From the NCBI GenBank assembly GCA_964501065.1, contig CAZCRF010000006.1:3508-67507 (forward strand): DNA of 64,000 nucleotides, in the 5' to 3' direction. This document shows positions 8,741 to 17,319 of the stretch, piece by piece (the first letter of the stretch is position 1; each line of letters begins with the position of its first letter). The translations under genes were made by a program, and so were the position numbers. A model generated the notes under the pieces. That model saw only the letters and a program-made list of their open reading frames with translations. It did not search any database and was not told the origin of the DNA. The stretch comes from Hallerella sp964501065 (GTDB lineage Bacteria > Fibrobacterota > Fibrobacteria > Fibrobacterales > Fibrobacteraceae).

Positions 8741-9934
8741 TTAAGTCGCCGCAAACGCTCTCCGGATACGGTCGAGGGCCTCTTGCAGAACGGCGCGCGG
8801 ACAGGCCAGGTTCATCCGTTCAAAGCCCGCTCCGCTTTTCCCGAATCGCAGCCCGCTGTTGAGCCATAGCTTCGCCTTGTGCAAAATCAAGTCGTCGATT
8901 TCCCGGGGAGTTTTTTCCGTCCCGTTGAAATCGAACCAGGCCAGGTATGTGGCCTCCATCGGGATGAGCTTCACGCCGGGCAAAAAGTTTTGAGTGTAGG
9001 TTTGTACAAAGTCGATGTTTCCCCGGATGTATGCGAGCAGTGCGGAAAGCCATTCTTCGCCGTTTTCATAGGCGGCCTTGGCGGCGACGATCCCCGGTGT
9101 GGAAACTTCTTCGTAAGCGACTGCGGACAGTTCCCGTTGAATGGCCTTGCGGAGCCTCGGGTTCGAAATGAAGGAATGCGCGATTTGCAGACCGGCCAGG
9201 TTGAAGGTCTTCGTGGGGGAGGTGACCGTGACGGTGATGTCCGAAATTTCCGGGGAGAGTGTGGCGATGGGAATGTGTTCCCCTTTGAAAATGAAGTCTC
9301 CGTGGATTTCGTCGCTCACGATGATGACGCGGTTTCTTTGGCAGATTTCCGCCATTTGCAGAAGCTCCGCCCGGGTCCACGTGCGGCAGACGGGATTGAG
9401 CGGATTGCAAAGGAAGAAGAGCTTGGCGTGCGATTCGGAAATTTTCCGTTCGAAATCGTCGAAGTCGATGTGATACGTGCCGTCTTCGCCGTAAACCAGG
9501 TCGCTGCTCACGACAATCCTCCCGGAATCCCGGATGAGCCCCGCGAAGTGCATATAGACGGGTTCTTGGATCAAGATGGAGTCGCCTTTTTCCGTGAAGG
9601 CGTTCACGGCCATGGCGAGCATCGGCATGACTCCCGGGGTCTTCACCATGCAGGAACTGTCCGGAATTTCGAGATGGTGGTGGCGCGAGTAGAATCGCTT
9701 GACGGCAGAAAAGTAATCTTCGTCCGTTTCGCTGTATCCGAAGATGCCGTGCGTCACCAATTTGTGCAGGGCGTCCTGGATGTAAGAGGATGTTCTGAAA
9801 TCCATGTCGGCAACCCACAGAGGGAGCAAATCCGGGGAGGATTCCCCGAGGAGTTCCTTGGCGAAGTCGTATTTCATGCTGTAGGTGCCGCGTCTGTCGA
9901 CAATCGTGTCGAAATCCAAATTGCGTTCAGGCAT
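8741..9934 (-). CDS. PLP-dependent aminotransferase, PatB/MalY-type (cystathionine beta-lyase family)
   Basis: A 397-residue fold-type I PLP enzyme. The N-terminal R-G-T-Y-S-M-K-Y-D and D-M-D-F-R-T segments, the C-N-P-L-N-P-V-C-R core, S-D-E-I-H-G-D and the PLP lysine in S-P-T-K-T-F-N-L-A-G are diagnostic for the MalY/PatB subfamily. Members often cleave cystathionine or cysteine conjugates, and some act as aminotransferases; the substrate cannot be told here. The ATG at 9934 has AAGGA upstream. A hairpin (9947-9966) sits directly upstream of that ribosome site in a leader of about 46 bases. Confidence 0.9.
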   Translation of the reverse strand: MPERNLDFDTIVDRRGTYSMKYDFAKELLGESSPDLLPLWVADMDFRTSSYIQDALHKLVTHGIFGYSETDEDYFSAVKRFYSRHHHLEIPDSSCMVKTPGVMPMLAMAVNAFTEKGDSILIQEPVYMHFAGLIRDSGRIVVSSDLVYGEDGTYHIDFDDFERKISESHAKLFFLCNPLNPVCRTWTRAELLQMAEICQRNRVIIVSDEIHGDFIFKGEHIPIATLSPEISDITVTVTSPTKTFNLAGLQIAHSFISNPRLRKAIQRELSAVAYEEVSTPGIVAAKAAYENGEEWLSALLAYIRGNIDFVQTYTQNFLPGVKLIPMEATYLAWFDFNGTEKTPREIDDLILHKAKLWLNSGLRFGKSGAGFERMNLACPRAVLQEALDRIRRAFAAT

Positions 9935-9946
9935 ACAATGTCCTTT

Positions 9947-9966
9947 GAAACGGGGCGAGCCGTTTC
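9947..9966 (-). promoter_or_regulatory. Leader hairpin before the aminotransferase gene
   Basis: Seven-base inverted repeat GAAACGG/CCGTTTC with a six-base loop. It lies between the promoter-like element (9981-9988) and the AAGGA ribosome site of the minus-strand aminotransferase gene. It could modulate translation or mRNA stability. No known riboswitch pattern is recognised. Confidence 0.35.
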
Positions 9967-9980
9967 GTCTAAATCCTCGG

Positions 9981-9988
9981 CAAATATA
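9981..9988 (-). promoter_or_regulatory. Putative -7 promoter element (TATATTTG)
   Basis: A strict TAnnTTTG match on the minus strand, 46 bases upstream of the aminotransferase ATG. This is one of the genes that appears to have a normal leader with a ribosome site. Confidence 0.5.
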
Positions 9989-10142
9989 AGTGGAGTTTCA
10001 AGAGCCGGCTAATACTTTATTTTGAAAGCCGATAATCGATTTTTCCGATAACGGGAAAATTTTTGTCGGCGGAATGGGAAATTCCCGCTTGAAGAAATGG
10101 AACGGGGCAAATGCCTGGCGAAAAAATTTCTCTTCGAATTTT

Positions 10143-10150
10143 TAAATTTG
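10143..10150 (+). promoter_or_regulatory. Putative -7 promoter element (TAAATTTG)
   Basis: A strict TAnnTTTG match followed by CCAT and then the ATG of the M16 peptidase gene. The four-base spacing predicts a leaderless mRNA. Confidence 0.55.
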
Positions 10151-10154
10151 CCAT

Positions 10155-11399
10155 ATGATTCGGCAAAAGATTTCGAAGACGGAATTGGATAACGGGATCA
10201 CGGTCTTGACCGATCCGATGCCCGGAGCCTATTCGGCGAATGTCGGCGTCTGGATTCCGCGGGGTTCGAGACACGAGACGGAAAGGACTAGCGGCCTTGC
10301 CCATTTTTACGAGCATTTGGTTTTCAAGGGGACGAAAAAGCGGTCCGCTTACGATATCGCCCACACGATTGAAGATCGCGGCGGCAGCCTGGAAGCTTAC
10401 ACGACGCGGCAGGAGACGGGCTTTTACGCACAAGTCGTCCGCGAAGACGTGCCGCTCGCCGTCGAAGTGATTTCCGACATGTTGCTGCATCCGGAATTCG
10501 ACCCGAAGGAAATGGAGAAGGAACGGAAGGTCATCGTCGAAGAAGTCCACAGTTATGATGACATCGCCGAAGAATGCGTCGGCGACCTCTTCAACGCAAT
10601 CCATTACAAGGGATGCGGTCTTGCGCTCCCCATCGCGGGAACGGTCAAAACGGTCCGCGGACTTTCCCGGGAAGGGCTCGTCGAATGCGAAAGGCAAGTC
10701 TTGGAGGATTTGCCGCTCACGGTCTGCGCGACGGGGAAGGTCGAACACGAACGTTTCGTGGATTTAATCCGGGATGCGTTTGCGGAAAAGAAGTCCGCGT
10801 CGAAACCTTTTGAAAACGGTTACGCGGCTTCCGCCGCCCAAAAGACGAAGACCCGGCGGGAACTCAGCCAAACGAACCTTTTCTGGGGAACGAGCTTCGA
10901 CTTCTCGAACGGCGACGTGGACTTCATGCGCGCCCTCGGGCTTTTCAACGTCGCTTTCGGTGCGGACATGGGGTCGAGGCTTTTTCAAAAAGTCCGCGAG
11001 GAACGGGGGCTTGCGTATTCGGTCTATTCGATGACGGATGTCTATCGCGACGTGCTCGGCTGGGGAATTTCCCTGGCGACCGCCCCTTCGAAAATGGAGC
11101 AGGCTCTCGCCATTGCGCAGGGGGAGCTCCGGAATTTTTTGGAGAACGGATTCGGCAAGGGGGAACTCGAACGCACCAAGATGAATGTCATCGGGGGGCT
11201 TCGAATCAGCGCGGACAATGCGGAAAAGCGTTTGATGCGCTTGGCGGACCAGGCTCTGCATTTGGGAAAGGTCTATTCCCTTTCGGAGACGGAGGCGCAG
11301 GTGCGGGCCTTTTCGGAAGAACGCGTCGTGGAATCCTTGCGGCGAGCATTCAAGAATGCGCCGTTTGCAACGGCGATAGTCAAACCGGCAAAAAATTGA
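10155..11399 (+). CDS. M16 family zinc peptidase (pitrilysin/processing-peptidase-like)
   Basis: A 414-residue protein with the inverted zinc motif H50-F-Y-E-H54 (HxxEH) and a downstream acidic ligand region E-E-V-H around 129-132, so the N-terminal domain should be catalytic. The C-terminal half is the second M16 lobe, including the typical G-L-A-Y-S-V-Y-S segment. Length matches the short, dimeric bacterial M16B group (YmxG/PqqL-like). No signal peptide is seen, so it probably acts in the cytoplasm. It lies nine bases upstream of murD. Confidence 0.92.
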   Translation: MIRQKISKTELDNGITVLTDPMPGAYSANVGVWIPRGSRHETERTSGLAHFYEHLVFKGTKKRSAYDIAHTIEDRGGSLEAYTTRQETGFYAQVVREDVPLAVEVISDMLLHPEFDPKEMEKERKVIVEEVHSYDDIAEECVGDLFNAIHYKGCGLALPIAGTVKTVRGLSREGLVECERQVLEDLPLTVCATGKVEHERFVDLIRDAFAEKKSASKPFENGYAASAAQKTKTRRELSQTNLFWGTSFDFSNGDVDFMRALGLFNVAFGADMGSRLFQKVREERGLAYSVYSMTDVYRDVLGWGISLATAPSKMEQALAIAQGELRNFLENGFGKGELERTKMNVIGGLRISADNAEKRLMRLADQALHLGKVYSLSETEAQVRAFSEERVVESLRRAFKNAPFATAIVKPAKN

Positions 11400-11408
11400 G
11401 AGGACGAT

Positions 11409-12749
11409 ATGCAGAAGAAGTGGGCGGAACCCGTCGGCATTTTGGGATTTGGCGTTGAAGGGAGAAGTTCATTCGATTATTTCGTGCGCAACGGTTGCAC
11501 GGAAATCATCGTGATGGACAAGAATCCGTTCGAGTTGCCGCCCGTGCCGCAGGGCATTCGCGTGAAAAGTTTTGTTGGCGAAAAGTACATGGACGGCCTC
11601 AAGGATTGCGTGACGGTCGTCCGGTCGGCCGGCGTTTATCCGCTGCAGCGGGAACTGTTCGCGTTTCAAATGAACGGGGGGCTTCTCACCAGCCAAATCG
11701 AGATGTTCCTTTCCGAGACGCATTCGAAGTCCGTCGTCGGAGTCACGGGGACTCTCGGCAAGGGAAGTACGGTCAGCATGATCCGGCACGCCTTGGAAGC
11801 TTGCCGGATTCCGTCCGCCATCGGAGGGAATTTCGGGGTTCCCGCCTTGGACTTGTTGAAGGACGAGTCGAAAGACCGCGTTTCCATTTTGGAGCTGTCC
11901 TCCTTCCAGCTGATGACCCTTTCCGTTTCGCCGCATATCGGAGTCGTTTTGCGCGTTTCCTCGGAGCATTTGGACTGGCACAAGTCCGTCGAGGAATATC
12001 GCGATGCGAAGGCGAACCTCGTGCGTTGGCAAAAGCGGAGCGATTTCTGCATTTATTTGAAGGATGCCGCCCCGTCTTTGGCGATTGCCCGGGAAAGCGG
12101 TGCCCAAAAGCTCTCCTTCGGCTCCCGGGATGCCGATGCCGTCTTTACGCCGGAGTCCCTCTCCATGGACGGCTACACCCTCAGACTTTCGGACTGCAAG
12201 GTTCGCGGGGCTTACCAATTGGAAAATATGGCGGCCGCCTTGCTTGCGGTGAAGGCTCTCGGCGCAGACGTCCCCACGGCGTTGCAGGCGTTGAAATCCT
12301 ACGAGGCTCTCCCGTTCCGGATGGAATTCAAGGGGGAATGGCGTGGCGTTGAATTTTACAACGATTCCTATGCGACGCGCCCCGATGCGACCATTGCCGC
12401 AGTCAAGAGCATGAAACGCCCGTTCGCGCTGATTCTTGGCGGTTCGGAAAAGAATGCGGATTTTTCGGAATTGTCGGAAGTGCTGTCCCGTGTGCCGAAT
12501 TTGAAAAGAGTCTCGTTCATCGGGGCGACTGCCGATCGGATGCGGGAATCGTTGCGGCGTTTTGGCGTTTCCGTCCCGATGATGATTTTCCCGGATTTGG
12601 ACTCAGCCTTTGCCGATGCGTGTTCGATTGGGAAGGGGGGCGCCGTGCTGCTTTCCCCCGCCTGTGCGAGTTTTGGACTTTTCAAGAATTACAAGGTTCG
12701 CGGGCAATGTTTCGATGCGTTGGTTGAAAAATTCCAATCGGAGGAATGA
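11409..12749 (+). CDS. murD: UDP-N-acetylmuramoyl-L-alanine--D-glutamate ligase
   Basis: A 446-residue Mur ligase adding D-Glu in the cytoplasmic stage of peptidoglycan synthesis. The N-terminal Rossmann domain starts G-I-L-G-F-G-V-E-G-R-S. The ATP loop is G-V-T-G-T-L-G-K-G-S-T (111-121), a small variation on the usual GTNGKST. The central H-L-D-W-H-K and the late N-D-S-Y-A-T-R-P-D-A-T segments are typical of MurD. The stop overlaps the start of the following SDR gene by four bases. No other mur genes are nearby. Confidence 0.93.
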   Translation: MQKKWAEPVGILGFGVEGRSSFDYFVRNGCTEIIVMDKNPFELPPVPQGIRVKSFVGEKYMDGLKDCVTVVRSAGVYPLQRELFAFQMNGGLLTSQIEMFLSETHSKSVVGVTGTLGKGSTVSMIRHALEACRIPSAIGGNFGVPALDLLKDESKDRVSILELSSFQLMTLSVSPHIGVVLRVSSEHLDWHKSVEEYRDAKANLVRWQKRSDFCIYLKDAAPSLAIARESGAQKLSFGSRDADAVFTPESLSMDGYTLRLSDCKVRGAYQLENMAAALLAVKALGADVPTALQALKSYEALPFRMEFKGEWRGVEFYNDSYATRPDATIAAVKSMKRPFALILGGSEKNADFSELSEVLSRVPNLKRVSFIGATADRMRESLRRFGVSVPMMIFPDLDSAFADACSIGKGGAVLLSPACASFGLFKNYKVRGQCFDALVEKFQSEE

Positions 12750-13480
12750 TGCTTGACGTCCGGAATCGCTGGTGCTTGGTGACGGGAGCTTCCCGCGGCG
12801 TGGGCCGGGAAATCGCCTTGCAAATGGCGAGGCTCGGCGCGAACCTCGTTCTGCAGAGCCGTTCGAAGGGACACCTGGAATCGGTCGTAGAGGAGGCGCG
12901 GCTGAGGGGTGCTTGCACAGTTCCCGTAGAATGCAGCCTCGAAGATTCCAAGTCCGTAGAAGCGATGCTTGCCGAAATCGACGGGACGGGTTTTGACGTG
13001 GAGCTTGTCTTCAACAACGCGGGGAAGATGAGTCGGTACTTTGCCGATTTCACGTCGAATACGATGGAAGACTTTCGCGAAGCGATGGACGTGAACTTTT
13101 TCGCCCAAGTGCAAATCGCCTACCATTTCTTGCCCCGGATGATTCGAAACGGTTTCGGGCGGATGCTTTTCACGACCAGCGGAATGGCGGATGAGCCGGA
13201 ACTTGCCGCCTATGCTTGCGCCAAGGCCGCCCTTTCGAAATGGGTGCGCGATTTCTCTTGCAAACTCGAAGGTTCCCGAGTGGCGGTGAACTTGATGGAT
13301 CCCGGATGGCTTCGCACGGATCTCGGCGGACCGAAGGCTCCGAATGCGGTGGAATCCGTCATTCCGGGGGCTGTCGTGGGGATGCTCCTTGAAAAGGTTT
13401 CAAGTGGACGCTTGTTCTCCGCACAGGACTATGCCGGGATGACTCTCGAAGAAGCTCTCGAAAAGGCTGCGGAAAAGTAA
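12746..13480 (+). CDS. Short-chain dehydrogenase/reductase
   Basis: A 244-residue classical SDR. It has the cofactor motif T-G-A-S-R-G-V-G near residue 13, N-N-A-G-K, a catalytic Ser in T-T-S-G, and Y-x-x-x-K (Y-A-C-A-K). The substrate is unknown. Two adjacent ATGs (12746, 12749) are possible. The GGAGG is only one base from the first, so the second may be used; the first gives an ATGA overlap with murD. No fatty-acid or sugar genes adjoin it to suggest a pathway. Confidence 0.88.
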   Translation: MMLDVRNRWCLVTGASRGVGREIALQMARLGANLVLQSRSKGHLESVVEEARLRGACTVPVECSLEDSKSVEAMLAEIDGTGFDVELVFNNAGKMSRYFADFTSNTMEDFREAMDVNFFAQVQIAYHFLPRMIRNGFGRMLFTTSGMADEPELAAYACAKAALSKWVRDFSCKLEGSRVAVNLMDPGWLRTDLGGPKAPNAVESVIPGAVVGMLLEKVSSGRLFSAQDYAGMTLEEALEKAAEK

Positions 13481-13530
13481 CGTCGAACGTGTCGCCTCGC
13501 GCTTTTCGATTGTCCGCCTCGGTCGAATTT

Positions 13531-13539
13531 TATACTTTG
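13531..13539 (+). promoter_or_regulatory. Putative promoter element (TATACTTTG)
   Basis: Resembles the -7 box with one extra base. It lies 34 bases upstream of the small gene at 13574, in the 93-base gap after the SDR gene. Confidence 0.35.
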
Positions 13540-13573
13540 GCAAAGATTTGAAAAACGGATATTTGGAATTCAT

Positions 13574-13744
13574 ATGCTCGAAAAATTGATTCGATACGTC
13601 AAGAGTTTCAATTGGAAATTCCTGATTCTTTTTGCCGCCTGCTGCGTCTTGCTGGGCATCGCCAACAACTTGCGCGTCGATGACGCCAAGTCCGTGGAAT
13701 GGTTCGGCTCCCAGGAAATCCTCGAAAAACCGGAGGGATTCTGA
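13574..13744 (+). CDS. Small single-pass membrane protein (56 residues)
   Basis: A short gene easily missed by length filters. It begins at an ATG after a promoter-like element and encodes a basic amphipathic N-terminus (M-L-E-K-L-I-R-Y-V-K), one transmembrane helix (about 15-31, with two adjacent Cys), and a hydrophilic C-terminal tail ending K-P-E-G-F. Its TGA overlaps the ATG of the MauE-like gene by one base (TGATG), so the two are almost certainly co-translated. The tail, 25 residues long and probably extracytoplasmic, has no recognised domain. It is likely a partner of the downstream membrane protein. Confidence 0.7.
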   Translation: MLEKLIRYVKSFNWKFLILFAACCVLLGIANNLRVDDAKSVEWFGSQEILEKPEGF

Positions 13745-14412
13745 TGAAGCGCCCAATCACCTCTGCAGTCCTGTTGCTGTTCGCCTCCTTCTTCACGGCG
13801 GTCTGCGTCGCGGAAATCTCGTTCCCGGAATCGTTCCTCACTTTCACGGATTACGAAGCTTTAATCGAGCGTTTCCCCAAAATTTGGAAGTACAACATCC
13901 ATGTCGGCCTCGCTTCGCTCGTCTGCGCCATTTTGCTTGTCGTCCCCGCCTTCCGCTTGGATCGGAAGTTCACCGTCAAGGGGCTTGAAACCCTTTTCCG
14001 CATCGGCATCGGCGGCATGTTCATCTTTGCGAGCCTTTTCAAAATCCAGGATCCGAAGACCTTCGCCGTCTTGGTCGCGCAATACCAGTTCTTGCCGGAT
14101 TTTGTGAACAATCTGTTCAGTTTGATTTATCCGCAATTTGAGTTCTGGTTCGGCTTGGCCTTGATCCTGACTCCGTTCACGAAGGAATGCGCCCTTGCGA
14201 TTTTCTGGATGTTCGTGAGTTTCATCATTGCGCTGGTCTGGGCCTTGGTCTTGGACTTGGGCATCACGTGCGGATGCTTTGAACTCGAAGGCGCGCAGAG
14301 CAAGACGGAAACGTGGACGGCGTTGATTCGCGACTTGATTCTCATCGGCCCGACCTTTTGGCTGACCCTTCGCCCGAACAAGAGTCTAATCGGCCTTTGG
14401 AGAAGGGGTTGA
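13744..14412 (+). CDS. MauE/DoxX family membrane protein
   Basis: A 222-residue integral membrane protein with about five hydrophobic helices. The signature is the DoxX/MauE core: G-x-x-F-I-F-A-S-L-F-K-I-Q-D-P near residue 100, and a C-G-C-F motif (about 178-181) after helix four, as in MauE-type proteins. MauE homologues supply reducing equivalents or help disulfide formation in partner proteins; here the partner is unknown. Starting at 13744 gives a TGATG coupling with the small upstream gene. It converges on bioD with a 20-base gap containing a small GC hairpin (14415-14428) without a T-run. Confidence 0.8.
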   Translation: MKRPITSAVLLLFASFFTAVCVAEISFPESFLTFTDYEALIERFPKIWKYNIHVGLASLVCAILLVVPAFRLDRKFTVKGLETLFRIGIGGMFIFASLFKIQDPKTFAVLVAQYQFLPDFVNNLFSLIYPQFEFWFGLALILTPFTKECALAIFWMFVSFIIALVWALVLDLGITCGCFELEGAQSKTETWTALIRDLILIGPTFWLTLRPNKSLIGLWRRG

Positions 14413-14432
14413 CACGCCGGCTTCGGCGCATG

Positions 14433-15110
14433 TTAAAACGGGTCGCCTCCCAATCGAGAGTCTCCGGGTTTCACCTTCGAAAGGATTTCAAGCCCGGAAA
14501 GCTCTTGCATCATGAAAATGTTGTCGTCTTCCATTTCCCGGTTCCCGCTTTCCCCGTAGCGGTTGACCAGGATGCCCCGAATCCTTAGCCCCCGGCTTTT
14601 GGCGTATTCCACGGTCAAGAGGCACGCGTTGATGGAGCCCAGGGCGGCCGTGGTGACGATGAGCAGGGGCAAGTCCAAGGCTTTCATGACGTCTTCCAAG
14701 AAGATTCTTTTGCCGCCCGGCTTCAAATCGTATCGGATGGGGCAGAGGATTCCGCCGCTGCCTTCGACGAATAGAAATTCATGCCGCTTCTGCGCGGCTT
14801 TGAAATCGGCGAGGATTTTGGAAAGCTCCGCCGGGTTCCCTTCCTTGCGGGCGGCCAAATGCGGAGAAACGGGAGTCTCGTAAATGTAGCTCACCATTTC
14901 ATCTTGCGAGTCGAAAAGGCCCACCCTTCTTTTGACCGAATCGGCGTCTCCCGCGACGAGCTTCCCTTGATGCCGTTCGGCACCGCTCAGCGCGGCCTTG
15001 TAGTAGCCCGCGTCGATTCCGGAATCTCTCCATTTTTTGACTAGAAGACCCGTGACGAAAGTCTTCCCGACATCCGTTCCCGTCGCCGTGACAAAATATC
15101 CATTCGACAT
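14433..15110 (-). CDS. bioD: ATP-dependent dethiobiotin synthetase
   Basis: A 225-residue P-loop enzyme that carboxylates diaminopelargonic acid and closes the ureido ring in biotin synthesis. The N-terminal loop G-T-D-V-G-K-T (11-17), the lysine in Y-Y-K-A, and the E-G-S-G-G-I-L-C-P motif match BioD. No other bio genes lie in the window. A weak minus-strand TAAATTCT element at 15140-15147 may be its promoter. A 73-base gap separates it from the recombinase gene upstream. Confidence 0.93.
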   Translation of the reverse strand: MSNGYFVTATGTDVGKTFVTGLLVKKWRDSGIDAGYYKAALSGAERHQGKLVAGDADSVKRRVGLFDSQDEMVSYIYETPVSPHLAARKEGNPAELSKILADFKAAQKRHEFLFVEGSGGILCPIRYDLKPGGKRIFLEDVMKALDLPLLIVTTAALGSINACLLTVEYAKSRGLRIRGILVNRYGESGNREMEDDNIFMMQELSGLEILSKVKPGDSRLGGDPF

Positions 15111-15183
15111 GTTGAACGCCTCTTTTGAAAATTTCGGAAAGAATTTAAAAATCGGGGAATTTGCGATGTCGACTTTTTCGGCA

Positions 15184-16080
15184 TTACGCCCGCGGGTGCG
15201 CTTTTTTGAAGCTTTCCTTGAGGCGTTCCGCGGAGACGTGGGTGTAGACCTGTGTCGTGGCGAGGCTCGAATGCCCGAGCATTTCCTTGACGCTCATGAT
15301 GTCCGCTCCGTTTTCGAGCAGATGCGTGGCGAAGCTGTGCCGGAGTACGTGCGGGCTGGCTTTCCCCTCCCAGCCGATGCTTTGCAGCAAATTGCGGATG
15401 TCCCGCCGCAAGGTGCGCACGTTGTGCGCCTCTCCGTGTTCGTTCAAGAATACGGGGGCTTTTGGGGAAGGGAAGCGGCCGACTTCTTCTAGCTTGAATT
15501 TGTACGCAGAAAACCATTCGACGGCGGTGCGGGTCAGGGGAACGGCCCGTTCCTTTTCCCCCTTTCCGATAGTCCTCACGGTGCAGTTCGCAAAGTCGAG
15601 TCGAATCCAGGTCAGGCTTTGGCATTCCGAAATGCGCAGTCCCGAACCGTAAATCAGTTCGAGCAAGACGCGGGCGCGGACCATGGGGAGCGTGGGGTTT
15701 TCAATCTTCGGGAAGTTCGACAGGGACAAGTCCTTTTGGGAGAGGAAGGCGACAAGCCGCTTGGGGCGTTTGGGGATGGGAATCGTCTCTGCGGGGTTGA
15801 TGTCGATGAGGTGGCTGCGTACGAGGTATTTCCCGAAACTTTTGATGCAGGCGATGTGCAGGCCGATGCTTGTCGCCTGGAGGTTTTCCGCCTTTCGCAT
15901 TTCCCAGACGAATGCGCGGATGGAAGCCGTCGTGAAGTCTTCCAAGGAAGCTTCTGCGGGCATGTGGGAAAGGTATTTGGAAAGGGATTCGCGGTAAGTC
16001 CGGACGGTGCGCGGGGAAAAGCGCCGTTCCGCGGCGATGTACTGCAGAAAATTTTCAGCATGTTCCGAAAGGAGTCCCAT
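15184..16080 (-). CDS. Tyrosine recombinase XerC/XerD-type
   Basis: A 298-residue recombinase with an N-terminal SAM-like core-binding domain and a C-terminal catalytic domain. The catalytic residues are visible: Arg in G-S-G-L-R-I-S-E, H-V-L-R-H-S (HxxR), His in L-G-H-S-S, and Tyr in T-Q-V-Y-T-H. Length and sequence fit a housekeeping Xer protein resolving chromosome dimers. No attachment sites, repeats or cargo genes flank it, so an integrase role is unlikely. Whether it is XerC or XerD cannot be settled here. TAAATTTT lies six bases before the ATG. Confidence 0.9.
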   Translation of the reverse strand: MGLLSEHAENFLQYIAAERRFSPRTVRTYRESLSKYLSHMPAEASLEDFTTASIRAFVWEMRKAENLQATSIGLHIACIKSFGKYLVRSHLIDINPAETIPIPKRPKRLVAFLSQKDLSLSNFPKIENPTLPMVRARVLLELIYGSGLRISECQSLTWIRLDFANCTVRTIGKGEKERAVPLTRTAVEWFSAYKFKLEEVGRFPSPKAPVFLNEHGEAHNVRTLRRDIRNLLQSIGWEGKASPHVLRHSFATHLLENGADIMSVKEMLGHSSLATTQVYTHVSAERLKESFKKAHPRA

Positions 16081-16086
16081 ACCTTC

Positions 16087-16094
16087 AAAATTTA
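16087..16094 (-). promoter_or_regulatory. Putative -7 promoter element for the xer gene
   Basis: Minus-strand TAAATTTT followed by GAAGGT and ATG. It sits in a 60-base divergent gap; a weaker TATCTTG (16128-16134) on the plus strand may serve the outward gene at 16141. Confidence 0.45.
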
Positions 16095-16140
16095 CAAGTT
16101 TTGGGAGAAATTGCGGTCGGAAAATTTTATCTTGTGGAAA

Positions 16141-17304
16141 ATGTCGCGGATTGCTTTGACCGGATCACTCTTCCTCCTCGTGCTTGCCCTTTTCGAAGCG
16201 CAGGCCGCCACTCGCGTCGTCGGGGCGAACGGATCTCTGGAAATCCATGCAGGGGCGCGGACTTCCGCTCTCGGTGGGGCGGCCGTCTCGGTGGACCGGG
16301 ACTTGTTGGAGCTTTCTTCGAATCCGCAGCAGCTTTCTTCGGCGAAGAACTCCTGGGTGGCGTTCAGCCATGTAGCCTATTACGAAGACACAAAGTACGA
16401 TTACGGAGCGGTGCAATTTCCCCTGGGGGATTTGGGCGGCTTGGGAATCGCCTTTTCGCGGTTCGGCGCGGACGGAATCCCTCGAATCGCCGAAGGGGAC
16501 GCTTTGCCGGAAGGCGACGAATACAAGACGTTCTCGATTGCGGATTATCTGTTCACCGTCGCTTGGGGGCGCAGTTTTTGGAAGGACCGGTTGGACGTGG
16601 GCGTTTCGTTCCACGGGCTTTACCGGGAATTGGACCAGACCGGTTGGGGGTTCCGGGGCGACTTGGGCGCGAACTTTCACGTGGTGCGACAATTGACGGT
16701 TTCATCATTCCTCAAGGGATGGACGTCTTCCGCCGTGTCGTGGGAAGAGGGGACGGTCGAATACAGTTCCCCGGAATGGTATTTGGGAATCCGCGCGGAA
16801 CAACCGATTTCTTACTTCTACGGGAAAATCTCCGTCTATTGGCAGAGCGCCGGAATCTTGCATCGGGAAGACCGCGACTTGGATTACGATGGAGACTTTC
16901 GGGGCGGTCGCTTTTGGGAGCACCCGGTCGATTGGCTGGGCGGCGGTCGCGCGGGAGTTGAATTCGCTTTCGACTTCGGACTTTCCTTGCGAGGGGGGCT
17001 TGCGAGTCTTTCGGAATGGGAAAGTTGGACTGCCGGGGCGGGTTTCGCCCTTTCGAATTGGCTTCGGGTCGATTACGCCTTTGAATCCCATCCGACCCTT
17101 TCCGCCGTGCACCGGGTCAGCCTGGAGTTTTGTCCGGGCCTCTTCCTTTATCCGCAAAAGAAGGCGAAGGCCCCCGCGTATGAGGAAAAGGAAACTTCGC
17201 AGAAAGTGGATGACCGGAAGAGTTCCGTGTCCGAAATGGAGCCGGAAGAATCCGTCGATTCCTTTGACGGGGAATCTGCGGGCGGCATTTATTGGGAGGA
17301 ATAA
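16141..17304 (+). CDS. PorV/PorQ-like (UPF0164) outer-membrane protein
   Basis: A 387-residue protein with a clear signal peptide (M-S-R-I-A-L... ending A-Q-A). The mature part begins like the UPF0164/PorV family: a G-A-R-T-S-A-L-G-G-A-A-V-S-V segment followed by N-P-Q-Q-L, then alternating strands typical of an FadL-like beta-barrel. The last 50 residues are Glu/Lys/Ser-rich and probably disordered. In FCB-group bacteria such proteins are linked to type IX secretion and surface attachment; that role here is inferred. The frame is open upstream, but the start at 16141 is fixed by the signal peptide. It heads a five-gene run. Confidence 0.7.
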   Translation: MSRIALTGSLFLLVLALFEAQAATRVVGANGSLEIHAGARTSALGGAAVSVDRDLLELSSNPQQLSSAKNSWVAFSHVAYYEDTKYDYGAVQFPLGDLGGLGIAFSRFGADGIPRIAEGDALPEGDEYKTFSIADYLFTVAWGRSFWKDRLDVGVSFHGLYRELDQTGWGFRGDLGANFHVVRQLTVSSFLKGWTSSAVSWEEGTVEYSSPEWYLGIRAEQPISYFYGKISVYWQSAGILHREDRDLDYDGDFRGGRFWEHPVDWLGGGRAGVEFAFDFGLSLRGGLASLSEWESWTAGAGFALSNWLRVDYAFESHPTLSAVHRVSLEFCPGLFLYPQKKAKAPAYEEKETSQKVDDRKSSVSEMEPEESVDSFDGESAGGIYWEE

Positions 17305-17319
17305 GGTATATTGTCGAAT

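Noticed and set aside
14415..14428. Bidirectional terminator between the MauE-like gene and bioD
   Set aside because: The CGCCG-GCTT-CGGCG stem has no T-run on either strand, so it is left only as a possible hairpin.
15184..16080. Integrase of a mobile element
   Set aside because: The protein looks like housekeeping Xer. No direct repeats, tRNA attachment site or cargo genes flank it.
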